From the NCBI RefSeq assembly GCF_036323735.1, contig NC_086028.1, forward strand, positions 43,010,501 to 43,074,500: a DNA stretch of 64,000 bases, in the 5' to 3' direction. This DNA comes from Rattus norvegicus (taxonomy: Eukaryota; Chordata; Mammalia; Rodentia; Muridae). Positions 21,013 through 33,215 of the stretch are shown here, in pieces (the stretch's first letter is position 1; the number at the start of each line of letters is the position of its first letter). The translations under genes and the position numbers were made by a program. A model generated the notes under the pieces. It saw nothing but the letters and a program-made list of their open reading frames with translations, was not told the DNA's origin and searched no databases.

Positions 21013-21559
21013 ATGAGAGTTAATACACCTATGTGCATCTACAGTCTCAATTGTCATGATAAATGTATAGGGTGGCACCCATTTTGCTGCCAGAAATAAG
21101 TCATTTATCAGCCTGTGTCATGTGGGTGGAGCTGGACAGATGGTGTCTTTCCTTATCCTCCCAGGTGCACAGTCTGTCCTAAAGTTGAGTCAGAACCACT
21201 TATTCAAATAGAGTCTCCCAGGGCAAGCCACTCCCTGAAGAGAATTTTGCCCTGTTTTTATGCAATATGGAGTGACTTACAGCGGCACAGTGTTTTTGTA
21301 AGATTGTCAGAAAATGTCTGGGAGTGGTGAGACTTGCATGACCTGAGGTCATATGTATTCTGGCCTTAGGCCTAGTTTACTGCTATGTTAGCATCCACAC
21401 CTGAAAGTGTTTCCATATAAGAGAACTATTGATTCTGCATTTCCCAGTGCAACTCAATTGTACTGCAGTCTTGGGAGGGCTTCAACCAGATTCTAGAGTG
21501 AAGGGCTCCCTTTTCCCCTATATCCCTATAGATTTCCCCATCTTTCTATCCTGTCTTGG

Positions 21560-22288
21560 TGTCTTAGGTAAGATTACCACGACTGCGATGAAAATACCAT
21601 GGCCAAAACAAGTCGGGAGCAAAAGGTTTGTTTGACTTTCGCTTCCATATCACAGTTCATCATCAAAGGAAACCAGGACAGGAATTCAAGCAGGAGAGGG
21701 ACCTGAAGGCACGAGCTGCTGCAGACACCATGGAAGAAAGCTTGATGGCTTGCTCCTCCTCATGGCTTGCTCAGCCTGATTTCTTATAGAACCCGGGATC
21801 ACTAGTCCAGGGATAGCACCACTCACAGTGGACTGGGCTCTCCCCTGTCAGTCACTAATTAAGAAAATGCTGTACAGCCCCATCTTAGGGAGGCGTTTTC
21901 TTTTTCTTTTTGTTGTTTTGTTTTGAAATAGGGGTTTTTGGGTAGCCCCGTCTGTCCTGTAGGTGAGACTGGCCTTGAACTCCTAGAGTGCTAGAAATGA
22001 AGGCATGTGCTACCATCACCTGGAATTAATTTATTTCTATGAGAATTAGTATTTTGCTTACTTGTATGTCTATGTGAGGGTGCCAGATCCCCTGGAACTG
22101 GAGTTATAGAGAGTTGAGCTGCCATGTAGATGCTGGGAATTGAACCCAGGTCTTCTGGGAGAGCAGCCAGGGCTCTTAACTGCGGAACCATCTCTCTAGT
22201 CCTGGAGGCATTTTATGAATTGAGGCTCCCTCCTTCCTCTCAGATGACTTTAGCTTGTGCCAAATTGACATAAAATTATCCAGTACAC
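21560..22288 (-). mobile_element. LTR-like repeat split by two SINEs
   Basis: The outer repeat (21560-21899 and 22204-22288) is the family seen at 9820 and 33300: ggtttgtttgactttcgctt, tggcttgctcagcctgattt, cttgtgccaaattgacataaa. Between the halves lie an antisense B1 (about 21905-22022) and an antisense B2/B3 (about 22027-22203). The split is flanked by an 11-base direct repeat, ggaggcgtttt at 21889 and ggaggcatttt at 22204. Confidence 0.65.
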
Positions 22289-22295
22289 TTAGCGT

Positions 22296-22484
22296 TTTAA
22301 TTTTACTTTTATTTATGTGTGTGTGCATGCTTCTGTGTGTGCCTGAGGAAGCCAGAAGAGGGCACCAGATCCTCTGGAGTTACAGGCATTTGGGAGCCTC
22401 CCTGGGTGAGTGTTGGGAACTGAACTCAGGTCCTCTGGAAGAGCAGCACACATTCTGAACTGCTGAGCCATCTCTTTAGCCCCA
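22296..22484 (-). mobile_element. B3 SINE
   Basis: An antisense B3 reads gaagccagaagagggcacca through gctgagccatctctttagcccc. Confidence 0.83.
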
Positions 22485-23169
22485 CATATGTCTTTTTGGT
22501 TGAAATATTGAGCTTGGGTAGCAGAGCCTGGCTTGTTGGGGCTGTTGGACAGGCGTGATTGAACTCTAAAACCAAAAAACACCACCCTCTGAGGACAAAA
22601 TGAAAGTACAAAATAACTCTGTGTAGCATCAGAGAGGAAGTGAGCCCCAGGGTATGTGCTATTAGCTGGAAGAGGGTTCCTTAGGGAAAGAGGAGGTAGA
22701 CGCCTAGTGACTAGTAGCAGAAAGTAGCCCAGAAGAACTGGTGCCATGCACAGCCGTGCACAGCCGAGCTAGCTTTATTACCCTCCCTTATCTTGACCTA
22801 CCTGCCTTAGGTTTCTAGGTGTGGGGCTGTCCTGGGGCTCGCTGAATTCTTCAGCTGTTGACAGACAGGAGGTTTATGGGGTCAGGGAAATCCTGCATAA
22901 ATGGCCTCCATTGGCTCCAGTGGCCTCTGTAACAGGAAACCAGGCTCCGTGAGGACAACAGAGTAGGCAGCTCTACAGAAGGCTCACATTCCTGGAACAT
23001 TTTAAAAATCTTCTCTGGAAGGAATGCTCTTGAGGAAGGGGACCAGGAGAACGTGTCTGAGGAGTTGCCTGCGAATCCCTCATGCCTGGAACTCAGCCAG
23101 CTCAGAAAAAGGCATTCGCTAGTTAAAATGCAGTTGCCTAGTATGGAACGTTTGTGTTTTGTCGGATTT

Positions 23170-23409
23170 CTATTTGCTATTTTATTTTATGCGCGGGGGG
23201 ATTTTGTCTGCATGTACATCTGTGCACCAAGCGTGAGCAGTGCCAGCCCATGAGGCCAGAAGAGGGTATTGGACCCCCCGGGAACTGGATTACATTTAGT
23301 TGTTCCCATGCAGGTGATGGGAGCTGAACCCAGGTCCTCTGCAAAAGCAGCCAGTGCTCTTAACTGATGAACTATCTCTTCAGCCCCTCCACTTATTATG
23401 AGTTAAGAA

Positions 23410-23450
<41 letters not shown>
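23170..23450 (-). mobile_element. B3 SINE followed by (GT)n
   Basis: An antisense B3 (about 23170-23388) carries gaggccagaagagggtattg and ends gatgaactatctcttcagccc. A (GT)n tract follows at 23412-23450. Confidence 0.8.
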
Positions 23451-23451
<1 letters not shown>

Positions 23452-23737
23452 TCAGCACACAGCTTTCAGGAGTCCCTTTTGTCCCCGCCTTCCACCTTTC
23501 TCACATTGTTTGCTGCTGTGTGGCATCCCCCAGGCTAGCTGGTCTACACGTTCCCAGGAGAGTCTCCTGTCTCTGTCTCCCGCCTTGCCATGGGGACGCT
23601 GGGGTTCTAGTTTCTATGTGGGTTCTTAAGAATGAACTCAGGTTGTCAGGCCTTCAGGACTAGCACTTTTTTCCCTTCTTATTTTATCCCCAGAACCCTC
23701 AGGTTACCAAAAGAATCCTCAGGCTCTTTTTCTTCTT

Positions 23738-24165
23738 TTTCTAATGTAGATCAGGCTGCCTCAAATTGTAGGAGAGGCTAGCCTCGAACTCTGGACTTAT
23801 ATCTACTTTCTAGTGCTAAGATCCTCAGCCTTCCAGCTCCCTTTCCTTCCCCCTCCTCCTTGTTTTCCTCCTCCTGCTTCTCCCTTGCAGAATTTCTATG
23901 TAGCCCAGGGCTGGTCTCAATTTTCAGCCCTCCTAACTCTGTCACTGAATGATGGAATTACAGGCATGGGTCACCACACTTAGACCCAAATATCTTTTTT
24001 CCTCAATGAATTGTTTTATTTATTGTGGGTGTGTGAGCACTACAGTACATCTGCGGTAGTCAAAGAAGAGGCTATTCTCTCCTGTCGTGTGGGCCTAGGG
24101 ACTGAACTCAGGGCATCAGGGTTGGCAACAAGCACCTGCTGATTCACCCTAAAGGCCAACTCTAA
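23738..24165 (-). mobile_element. Diverged B1- and B2-like SINE fragments
   Basis: Old antisense B1-like pieces lie at 23738-23820 and 23888-23985 (gaattacaggcatgggtcacc). A weak B2/B3-like piece lies at about 24005-24165 (gggactgaactcagggcatc). Confidence 0.5.
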
Positions 24166-24189
24166 GTTGTTTCTAAAGGAGTGTCGTTA

Positions 24190-24545
24190 AAGGCAGCATG
24201 AGTTAAAACAGCAATGACACCAGTCACAACCACTGGGGCAGTCGTGTATGGCAGTCGTGTATTGCTCAGAGACAGACCAGGCCTTTGATGTGGTGCCTGT
24301 GTGACTGCCACCCAGTGCGGCTCAGAGATGACAGGAAGAGAGCTCAGAGACACCTTTCTCCTATCTCACTCTCTGCCTCTCCTCGCTCCTCTTTACCCTC
24401 TCCCCCAACTCATGCCCCTCTGTTAAGTCTTTCTTCTTCTATCCCTTCTTTCCATCACCCTGGGAACCTCTGTGGTATCTCGAGGGACCCGGGGCCTCAT
24501 CCCCCACTTTCTTCTGGGGTTTCTGATGCAAATACAGGGTGTTAC
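24190..24545. repeat. Diverged repeat unit A (partner at 42.4 kb)
   Basis: The segment shares an ordered series of matches with 42385-42725: a cagagacagacc / ctgagacagacta motif, a gtgtggct-like step, ctcagagacacc / ctcagagccacc, a CT-rich block, cttctttccatcaccctgggaacc / cttctttccacttccccaggaacc, and a cctggagt-like end. This is either an old interspersed repeat family or a local duplication. I do not recognise the family. Confidence 0.55.
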
Positions 24546-24557
24546 CTGTCCACACTG

Positions 24558-24895
24558 TCTTAGTTAGGGTTTTATTACTGTGAACAGACACCATGACCAA
24601 TGACAGTTTTATAAAGGACAACATTTCATTGGGACTGGCTTACAGGTTCAGAGGTTTAGTTCATTATCATCAAGGCGGGAGCAGGACAGCATCATAGCAT
24701 CCAGGCAGGCATGGTGCAGGAGGAGCTGAGTTCTACATCTTCACCCAAAGGAAGCCAGGAACAGACTGAGAATCCTCAGGCAGCTAGGAGGAGGAGGGTC
24801 TCCAAGCCCACCCTCACAGTGACACACTTCCTCCAACAAGGCCACACTTTCTAATAGTGCCACTCTCTGGGCTGAGCATATGCAAACCATCACAT
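24558..24895 (-). mobile_element. Rodent LTR-like interspersed repeat
   Basis: It begins tcttagttagggttttatta, contains gaacagacaccatgaccaa, ttcagaggtttagttcatta and cacacttcctccaacaagg, and ends with gagcatatgcaaaccatcac. A second copy is at 41934-42245. It belongs to a common rodent family probably derived from an ERV LTR. The name is left open. Confidence 0.65.
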
Positions 24896-25488
24896 ACACC
24901 CTCTGGGTTTGGAGGGTTGGTCCAGGTCAGGCTCATCAGCACAGCACACACTTCCTGGGATGGAGAAGTGAGTATTCTATGCTCTTCTCAGCACGCTGTT
25001 TAGCTTTCCTGTGAGGAAAGCAAGTACTTCCTGCCCCTGGTCTGCTCCCCTGGGAATATCGCCCTTAACAGAACCATGAGAGGGTTTAGGACTTCTTCCT
25101 GGGCTTGACTCACATGTCTCACTTGTTAGGACTGTGGGGCCAGGGGTAAGTGGTTTCCTGGACTATTTCATAAACAAGCAGGGTGAGGCATACCTCCTTT
25201 CTTCCAGGGAATTATAACTGGTATTGAAAGTCATCATTTTTTACAGATTATAAAGGTGTGACTCACAGAGAAGTAGTCACACAGCTTATAAACTTCCATA
25301 CTGGATTCCAAACAAGCTCAGGGCTCTTTACACACCATTGTAACTGCTTGTGAAAAGAAGCAACACAAAATATTAAACAGGGCTCCGAAGGTGTGACTAT
25401 TGACCCCGTGACGTCACAGCAAGCTGATCATCCTTGTCAGTTCCTTGAGTAAGAGCCCTCCACCAGGGGGATTTAAAAAAATAATCAA

Positions 25489-25610
25489 GGGGCTGGAGAG
25501 GTGGCTCAGCGGTTAAGAGCACCCGACTGGGGGGTGCTTGGCTAGCAAGCACAAGGCCCTGGGTTCGGTCCCCAACTCCGGAAAAAATAAAACAACAAAA
25601 CAAAACAAAA
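25489..25610 (+). mobile_element. B2/ID hybrid SINE
   Basis: The 5' part is B2-type (ggggctggagaggtggctca, gcggttaagagcac). After a short cgactggggg junction the 3' part is ID-type (tggctagcaagcacaaggcc, ctgggttcggtccccaactc), with a CAAAA-rich tail. A full B2 body is absent. Confidence 0.75.
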
Positions 25611-25617
25611 CAAAAAA

Positions 25618-25703
25618 AGAGTTGGGGATTTAGCTCAGTGGTAGAGCGCTTGCCTAGCGAGCGCAAGGCCCTGGGTTCGGTCCCCAGCTCCAAAAAAAAA
25701 AAA
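25618..25703 (+). mobile_element. ID SINE (BC1-type)
   Basis: A full plus-strand ID reads gttggggatttagctcagtg through ttcggtccccagctcc plus an A-tail. It sits directly after the A-rich tail of the hybrid SINE, as expected for insertion into an A-tail. Confidence 0.93.
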
Positions 25704-25722
25704 TTTAAAAAGAGATCACCTT

Positions 25723-25912
25723 GGGGCTGGAGAGATGGCTCAATGGTTAAGAGCACTGACTGCTCTTCCAGAGGTCCTGAGTTCAAATCCCAGCAACCAC
25801 ATGGTGGCTCACAACCATCTGTAATGGGATCTGATGCTCTCTTCTGGTGTTATCTGAAGACAGCTACAGTGTACTTATATATAATAAATGAATAAATAAA
25901 ATCTTTAAAAAA
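25723..25912 (+). mobile_element. B2 SINE, full length
   Basis: It runs from ggggctggagagatggctca through gagttcaaatcccagcaacc, cacatggtggctcacaacc and tctgaagacagctacagtg to aataaataaaatcttt and an A-tail. It looks young and intact, with the A and B boxes present. Confidence 0.93.
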
Positions 25913-25925
25913 ATAATCTCTATAT

Positions 25926-25928
<3 letters not shown>

Positions 25929-25976
<48 letters not shown>
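25929..25976. repeat. (CT)n microsatellite
   Basis: A CT dinucleotide tract of about 48 bases between the B2 and the antisense L1. Confidence 0.93.
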
Positions 25977-25978
<2 letters not shown>

Positions 25979-25979
25979 C

Positions 25980-26745
25980 CTTTCCCCCTCCCCCTTCCCC
26001 TTCTCCTCTGAGTGGGTGGGGGCCCTTCTGGGTATCCCACCATCCTGGTACTTCAAGTCTCTGCAAGGCTAGATGCATCCTCTCCCACTAGGGACAGACA
26101 AGGCAGCCCAATCAGGAGAACATATCCCACAGACAGGCAACAGCTTTTGGGATAGCCCCCACTTCAGCTGTTCCAGACCCACGTCAAGACCAAGATGCAC
26201 ATCTGCTATATTTGTGCAGGGGTTGGGTGGGGTGTGGGAGGGTTAGGTCCAAAGGTCCTTTGGTTGGTAGCTCAGCCTCTGAGAGGCCCACGGATCCAGG
26301 TTAGTTAACTCTGTTTGTCTTCCTGTGGAGTTTCTATCCCTTTACACCCTGCAATTTTACATCCTATTCTTCCATAAGAATCCGTAAGCTCCATCCACTC
26401 TTTGGCTGCGGTTGTGTGCCTCTGAGTCCGTTGGTGGGTGGGGCCTCTCAGAGGACAGCCATGTTAGACTCCTGTCTGCAAGTATAACAGAGTAGTATTA
26501 TTAATAGTATAAGGGACAGCATCCTTGCCCTCTTTCCTGTCCAGCCTCCTTGGGTGTGTGGAGTGTAGCATGGGCATCCTGCATTTTAGGGCTAATATCC
26601 ACTTACAAGTGAATGCATACCGAGTGCGTCTTTTGGGGACTGGGTTAGCTCACTCAGGATGATAGTCTCAAAATCCATCCATTTGCCTACAAGATTCATG
26701 GCGTCTTTGTTTTTCATAGCTGAATGGTATTCCATTGTGTATTTG
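25980..26745 (-). mobile_element. L1 3' end: ORF2 C-terminus and 3' UTR, antisense
   Basis: On the minus strand the right edge encodes the L1 ORF2 C-terminus (MEYHSAMKNKDAMNLVGKWM, then LTQSPKDALGMHSLVSGY). The 3' UTR follows, with its GGG-rich polypurine tract and oligo-A/CT end near 25980. It is 5'-truncated and non-autonomous. Confidence 0.88.
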
Positions 26746-28400
26746 AGTGCAATTGTTTTCTGTGTTGCCATAAACCTCTCTGGAAACACTCTCAGAGTCA
26801 CAGCCAAGGGGAAAATCTTCCAGGTGATTCTAAATCCTGTCAACTTGCCAATGAAGATTGACCATTACATCAGGGTGACAAACAACTGAAGTTTATTTCT
26901 CACAGCCTTGGAGACTGGAAGGAATGCTAAGGACCAGCCTTATCTTGCAGAGGAATTCTTAGAGAAGGGGTGTCTGGGAGCGGTGAAAAGAAATGACTCA
27001 AAGTCAAATGGTGGATCCAAGCTGGTGGCCTATGTTCTGCTCAAGACCACCTTCCAGATTGCTTTTCTTCTGTTCTGCTTTTTCTGGGGATCTTTAGCCA
27101 GTTCTCTCTATGATCTGCTTGGGAAAGTTCTTTAAGCAGTTCTCTTGTTATTCTAAAAAATTTCTCTGGATGGCTCATCCCTTTCGGATCATAATCCCCG
27201 TCTTTTATTTTACATATTAATCCAGTCATTTACTCCAGGTTTCCTTTGGATTATCCCACGAATCAGCATCCTGTGACTCCAGTCCTTTGATTCTTAAGAG
27301 ACAGCAAGCACATTTATTTTTAACATTCCAAAAGAATTCAGAGATCTGTCTGCCTCTGTTAAGCACAGATAAGCTAGCTGGCTGGGGTCCTGCCTTGACT
27401 GGGCCTGGACCTAAATTTCCTGTCCCAGGCTGATCTTGAGTTCAGGAATCTGTCTGCCTTTTTGACAAGTTGGCTCACAGTGCAGCTGCCTCTGTTCCTT
27501 TAGATCTGTGAAGCTCCTTACACAATTCATAGTGCATCCTTATATTTTGCATAGTTGTGAAATTAAATATTTTCAAACTCATGGTTTTAGAGTTCTTTTC
27601 CCCAGCCTTAAGGGCTGTCCTGAAGGTCCCAGCATTTACCATTTTGCTGAGACATTAGTCACACCTTCGCCTCCTAGACTCGTGCTGTCTGATTATCACG
27701 GAGTCATTAATGTTAACAGGGAGGACATTCCCCAAAGGAAGAACGCAAAAATACGTACATTATTATACAAACAAGCTTTACGCCCACAGCAGCCATCGAC
27801 ACTCGTAGAGACCCACACCTGCTAGCCCTGTCCCAGGGATGGGAACCATGTCAGTCCATCCCTACCTACCAAGGCCATGCCAGACCTGGCACTGGAAACC
27901 TGAGAACAGGATACCAGAATGGACAGTCTCTGGTGAGTGCTCTTCCAGGCTGTGAACTATCCACTTCCTGTTGCCAACCTACTTGGGGGAAGTGTACTCT
28001 TTTGGGGTGGCTCTCATAATGGTTCCACCTTCACGACCTAATTACCTTCCAAGGACCCTACTTCCAAATACTAACACCCTGGGGTTTAAGGTTTGAATAT
28101 GTAAATTTGAGGCAAACATTAGTTTGCTTCCTGGTAACTTTTCTCTACAGCCTGCCCTGTTCCCCAGGTCTACCTTTAGAGCATCCTTAAGCTCAGTGAT
28201 CGATCTCTCCACTCTGTATGCAAGGGGAGTCAGCGTTTTAGAGGAACACCCACTTTTAGTTCTAAGAGGGTCTGACTCAGTTCCCGATGGCTGGAGTCTT
28301 TCTCACAGTGTCTGCTTCCTCTAGGATACATACATGGAATTCCAGAGTTTGATAGAGAGGCTGAGGGGTCAGGAAGCCCCCTTCTACTGTGAGCTCTCCT
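26746..28400. other. Intergenic, no gene recognised
   Basis: Mostly unique-looking sequence. Short ORFs of up to about 105 codons have no family resemblance and no splice-site support. A tcctgtcccaggctgatctt segment near 27420 is weakly B1-like. Confidence 0.4.
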
Positions 28401-28407
28401 TTTTACA

Positions 28408-28499
28408 CATTCATTCATTCATTCATTCATTCATTCATTCATTCATTCATTTTTTCTTTCTTTATTTGTGATTAGATGTGTGGGTGCTTGGATGTTACA

Positions 28500-28551
<52 letters not shown>

Positions 28552-28690
28552 CAGGTGTGTTGGTGCCCTTGAAGTCCAGAAAAGGGACTGGATCTCCTGG
28601 GGCTGAAGGTACAGGTGATTGGGAACAGAGTCAGGTCCTCTTCAAGTCCTCCTCTTCCTCTCCCTCCTCCTCCTCCTCACTCTGGCTTAC
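28408..28690. repeat. (ATTC)n, (GT)n and a B3 fragment
   Basis: An (ATTC)n tetranucleotide tract lies at 28408-28452. A (GT)n tract lies at about 28503-28550. A weak antisense B3-like piece (gaagtccagaaaagggactgg) runs to about 28650. Confidence 0.8.
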
Positions 28691-30530
28691 AAAGAGCCAT
28701 TTCCATGCAAGTATATAGTGTACTTTGAACATATTCTCCACATACCTCATTCTTCCACACACCTCCTCCTTCTTATTCCACCCCACGTTTTCTTCAAGGT
28801 ACGATTTAGTTTCCCACCCTACCATACCCTGCTCCTCCTGTGCTCTTGGGGGAGCTGGGAAGCTCTTTCTGGAAATGTGAATCAGTGAGTGAAAAATACA
28901 AGTTTGAGGCAAGAAATGAGGGAGCTGGGACAACCTCTCCTTCAGTCTCTCCTGTCAGCTCTCCACAGTACCTGCATCTTCCCTCCAGGGTTTCCTTGAT
29001 GAGTCACCTCAAGGAAGCAGCCTTGTGTTTCTACCCTGTCGTGCCTTGGAACCATGGTCTGTGCAGGTCACCTTCAGTGAGGTCATACATGATTAGTGAA
29101 GTCATGCACAATGCATCTGGCTTTGCAACTGTGGAAGCCATCACTGAGCTGCCTGCTACTCACTACCTCACGATCTGACTCCCCACTCTTTGGAAAGCAA
29201 CTGCAGACCTTCAGATACACTCTGTTCCTGGACCTTCATGCTGTCACACCCTCTGAGGCTCAGGTCAAGGCTCCCCAGGCTTTGGTGGCTTCCCTCACCT
29301 CAAAACCATCTCTTCATTTTTTTCAGGCTCTTGGAATAGGAACCCACAGTGGTTTGTGGGCTCAGCTGAGTCTCATGCATCTTCCCATCCTCAGGCTTAG
29401 ACTAGGCCTGACAGGTCAGTTAGAAGTTCCACAGAAGTATTAGATAGGGACAGTTTTGGGGCAGAAGCATCTAGAATATATCCAAAATGAATCACATTGG
29501 GTACTGGGCCTCATGCACAGGCATTCTGGAGCTAGAATTCATGGAAGAAAATCATAAGTTTTTGACTCTTATAAGTAGCTTCATGGAACCGTCAAGCCTT
29601 CAGGGGCTCCTGAAGCCAGGAGAAAGCCACACAGCTGATTGCCTACTTTCTGGTGGGCATTGTCTCAGGTCCAGCTCAGCTCTCTCACCTCACCTCTAGG
29701 CCACTTTTTTTCCCCAGCTATTGCATATGCCCCGGAAGAACAGATCCAGGTGACTGGGCTGACTGCCAGGCGTATGACTGGGTGTCATAAAGAGTGACTG
29801 AATGTTTGTAGAGTCTTATTTTCTTTTCCACCTTTGTAGGACACAGGTCTGTCCTCGAGAGATGCAAATGTCACTTGTCCTTGATTCTTGTGAGACCTTA
29901 GACACCTCAAAAGATCTTATTCTGCTGGGTGATTTCAGGCTACTGTGACAGCAGCGTAACTCTGAAGTTCATTGGCCTGTGTCTATCTGCAAAGTATAGG
30001 GAGTAGGTACCAATAAAACTCCTCACTCGGAGGATGGTAATTAAGACTTCCAATCAATTTCTCTTCTCTCCACTTCTCTTGAGAACAAGGAAATTGGCTG
30101 TGCCTCCCTTCACTAGATTAACCTATGTCAAAGGCTCTTGTGAAGGAAAAGACTCCCTTTATGACCCAGGGGGTAAGGCTATCGCAGCTGTTTTCTGCCT
30201 TTGTCTTTCAGCTTCTTCCACTGCAGGTCTGCATGCTGTATCTTGAGCTTTCAGAATATAGAAACATATCTCTTCCTTTCGCCTAAGGCAGATGCTGTAT
30301 GATGGACTCCTCACGGCTGTCGCCAGCGGTGTGAATAGCAAGAGAGAGACAATAGCTATGCTATCCTGTATATCAGTCAGTGTAGGTTACATGAAGCTGC
30401 TGTAATAAGCCATCCTAAGGTACCAGAAACTACAATGTCAAAGATTTATTTCTTGCATATGTTATTTGAGCTGGTTGCATTTCTGGGCCAGGCCATCTCA
30501 GCCTAGACTAAGGGAAAAGAGTCTAGACAA
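28691..30530. other. Intergenic, no gene recognised
   Basis: Several ORFs of 90-115 codons overlap each other in different frames and strands. None resembles a known domain or has paired splice sites with flanking coding sequence. Confidence 0.4.
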
Positions 30531-30539
30531 GGGACCATG

Positions 30540-30912
30540 GTGTATGCCTCTAATCTTGGCCCATGAGAGTCAGAGGCAGGAGGATTGCTGTAAGGCAGGC
30601 CAGCCTGGTTTACACGATGAATTCCAGGTCAGCCAGTATAATAAGATCCTGTTTCAAAACATCAACTAGACAAAATGAAAAAAAAAAAAAAACAGAGAGA
30701 AGGAAGGAAGCCCTGGAAGGAGGGAGAGAAGGAAGAAAAGAAGAAAATATTCTACATGAAGAATTGTTGAAGACTGGGTGTGGTGGCTTACACCTTCAAT
30801 TGCAGCACTCAGAAAGAAGAGGCAGGCAGATTTCTGAGTTTGAGGCCAGACAGGTCTACAGCCTGAGTTCTAAGACAGCCAGGGCTATGTAGATAGAACC
30901 TGTCTCAACAAG
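30540..30912 (+). mobile_element. Two B1-type SINEs
   Basis: A diverged B1-like copy lies at about 30540-30665 (gaggcaggaggattgctgta) with an A-tail. A better B1 lies at about 30775-30912 (gggtgtggtggcttacacc to gatagaacctgtctcaaca), followed by an (AAC)-rich tail. Confidence 0.78.
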
Positions 30913-30989
30913 TAAGCAAGCAAGCAGACAGACAGACAAAGAACAAACCAAACCAAAACAACAACAGCAGCAACAACAAAAAGGAATTG

Positions 30990-33060
30990 TTGATTTCCAT
31001 GGGGAAGAGAAAAAAAGAGCATTGTCACAGGCCTGGCAGTAATGAAGATATTCTAAAGAGATACTGTGTCCCTCAATCTATGAGACTGTTGAAATAATGG
31101 ATCCCCAAAGAAATAGGGATTACCCTGGAAACAAAAGGTTCCAGGCAGCATGGGAACCCGTCTCCCAGAAGCTGTGTCACATGGTTCTAACCACTTGTCT
31201 GACAACCTTATAGGATGAGACTGAACCCCAAATGGGTGAGTCATGGGCAGAACCATACCTTGACTGCGACTCTTAGGCTCACTACTTATTTTCCTTCAGG
31301 ACCTAAGAAGACAGACTTGGGGGTTCACTAGGTCTCCTTGTCCCTGTTTCCAAGATGGCCACATTGAATAAATCTTGTCTTCCACTTCTAGTTTGGCTCT
31401 TTTAATTCACTTAGTAAGGACAGGTGGTAGGACCTGATTTGGAGCACAAGTTCAACAACAGCATGGGAGCTTGTCACTAGTCCTTTTATAGACCGTGATT
31501 TAACATCTACTAAGATTTCACTGGACAAAGCAGGTCATTAGGCCAACTTTGACATCAGTCAGGTAGACCTGCGTTGTTCCCCAGGAAGGACCACTGACTC
31601 GCTGGAAGCATGATTCCATTCCCTCAGCCCCTGCTTGGCTCTGAAAATAGGACATTCTTCTCAGAACTGGGAAGTCTATCAGGGGCAAGGGTCACCCCAG
31701 ATCTTCTCTGGATCTTCCAGTGTTGATAGAAGCTGGCAGAGGAAATGGGTGTTTGAGAGAATCAGGACACCTGGATCTTTATCTGAGTTGCCAGGGTCAG
31801 AGCCTGGGCACTATAGTCAGAAGACATGAGGAGTGATCATCCGTCCTCAACAGGACAATAAGGAGACAATCACGGCAACAGGCGGAAGAAAGATTTTAGT
31901 CAATATGGCCACATGGGGAAGAGGAACAGAGATGTCAAGATATCATACTCTGGTAGGAGGCTTAAGTTTAAATAGAGGATAAAAGGTGTGCTTAGCTACG
32001 CAGTCTCGGTCAAGGTGCGGTCCTGTCCATCACTGACCCATCACTGCCTCAACTCCTGCAAGGTGGTCTGACAAGTTGTCAGAACTGTCTGGAAATCTCT
32101 TTTTGGAAGACAGGTCTATCTCTGGCTGGTACCAGGACTCAATTTTTTTCTTTCTCTTAGTATGAGACTCCTTGGGGACATTCTAACTTCTTGGGTCCAT
32201 TGTTTCAGTAGTCTGATAGCAAAAGAGAAGGTGCAAGTTACTCTTTAGTTCTGTTTTCAAGCCTACGGGGATGGCTACAGGTAGATTCTCATTTTGCTTC
32301 AGTCAAGTTCTGCATCTTCTCTGAGCCTCCCGTTTCTCATCCTCAAGGAGGGGCCTGAACTGTACAAAGGTTAAGGTTGGTCCTGGCTGGAGGTGATGCT
32401 GTCTCCATGAACACACCTGAGAGAAAAGTGAGTCACACATGATCCCAAGACCAGAGCATCACAGGGGGGTCACAAGCTTTCTCTCCACACTATCTCCGGA
32501 CATGACTTGGGGACCCCATCCAGGACTCTGCAATTTCAATTTCCTTTTTGTTTTTTAATGTTGACGCTGCCCTTTGCCCTCACGGTATCACTGTCCCCCT
32601 GTTCTCTGCTTCCTGGAAACCTGACTTTATTTTCCTCAGAGAGCCCACAGTGTCTTATGATTTAGTCCTGACTCCCCATTGCCCAGGACCTTCCTGAAAG
32701 TTGTGTCTCCATTTTCAACTTGTTGCTTGAGTTACCTAACCTGTTTCTTCCTACTTCCTACCAAGCCTTTCATAATGTCTGTCTCAAATTGCAGTTTGAA
32801 AAGCAATAACCACTGCCTAGGTACCTTATCTCATTAAATTACCATAAAGTAAATACCATATGTCCCACGGTACCATGTTTCATAGGTTTTCTGATAGTCC
32901 AATGATGTAATTTAGTATGGTCATGGAATGATTAATAAACATTGATATCTCAAGTGGTAACTTCAAGTCCATACCTTATCTCTGAGGGGGGTTGGTGTTC
33001 ATGAAATGCTATTTCACACAGAATTATGAAAAAAATTGCAGAATTCTATGTTAAGATTAA
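30990..33060. other. Intergenic with possible LTR remnants
   Basis: No gene is recognised. Near 31350 a ccaagatggccacattgaataaatctt-like segment resembles an LTR R-U5 with AATAAA. Near 31870 an inverse-looking gattttagtcaatatggcca segment may be its partner. I could not define ends, so these are noted only. Confidence 0.35.
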
Positions 33061-33067
33061 GTGTACA

Positions 33068-33215
33068 AGCTTCTGGTCGTAGTGCACACCTTCAATTCCA
33101 GCATTTGGCCTACGGATCTCTGTGAGTTCGAGGCCAACCTGGTCTACAGAACGAGTTCCAGGACAGTCAAGGCTACACAGAGAAACTCTGTCTAAAAATA
33201 AAAACAGAACAAACC
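33068..33215 (+). mobile_element. B1 SINE
   Basis: A plus-strand B1 reads gtagtgcacaccttcaattcc through gctacacagagaaactctgtc with an A-rich tail. Confidence 0.85.

Noticed and set aside
25618..25703. tRNA gene
   Set aside because: A and B box-like sequences are from an ID SINE (tRNA-Ala/BC1 derived). There is no tRNA acceptor stem pairing and it has an A-tail.
25638..25895. 85-codon ORF with MVERLPSERKALGSVPSSKK
   Set aside because: It is a translation of an ID plus a B2 SINE. A similar peptide appears at 56677-56898 from another ID.
26592..26843. Minus-strand ORF with MEYHSAMKNKDAMNLVGKWM
   Set aside because: It is the C-terminal remnant of L1 ORF2, 5'-truncated and not a host gene.
28840..29443. 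Two overlapping plus-strand ORFs of 112 and 115 codons
   Set aside because: They overlap in different frames, neither has homology I recognise, and the region has no exon-like boundaries.
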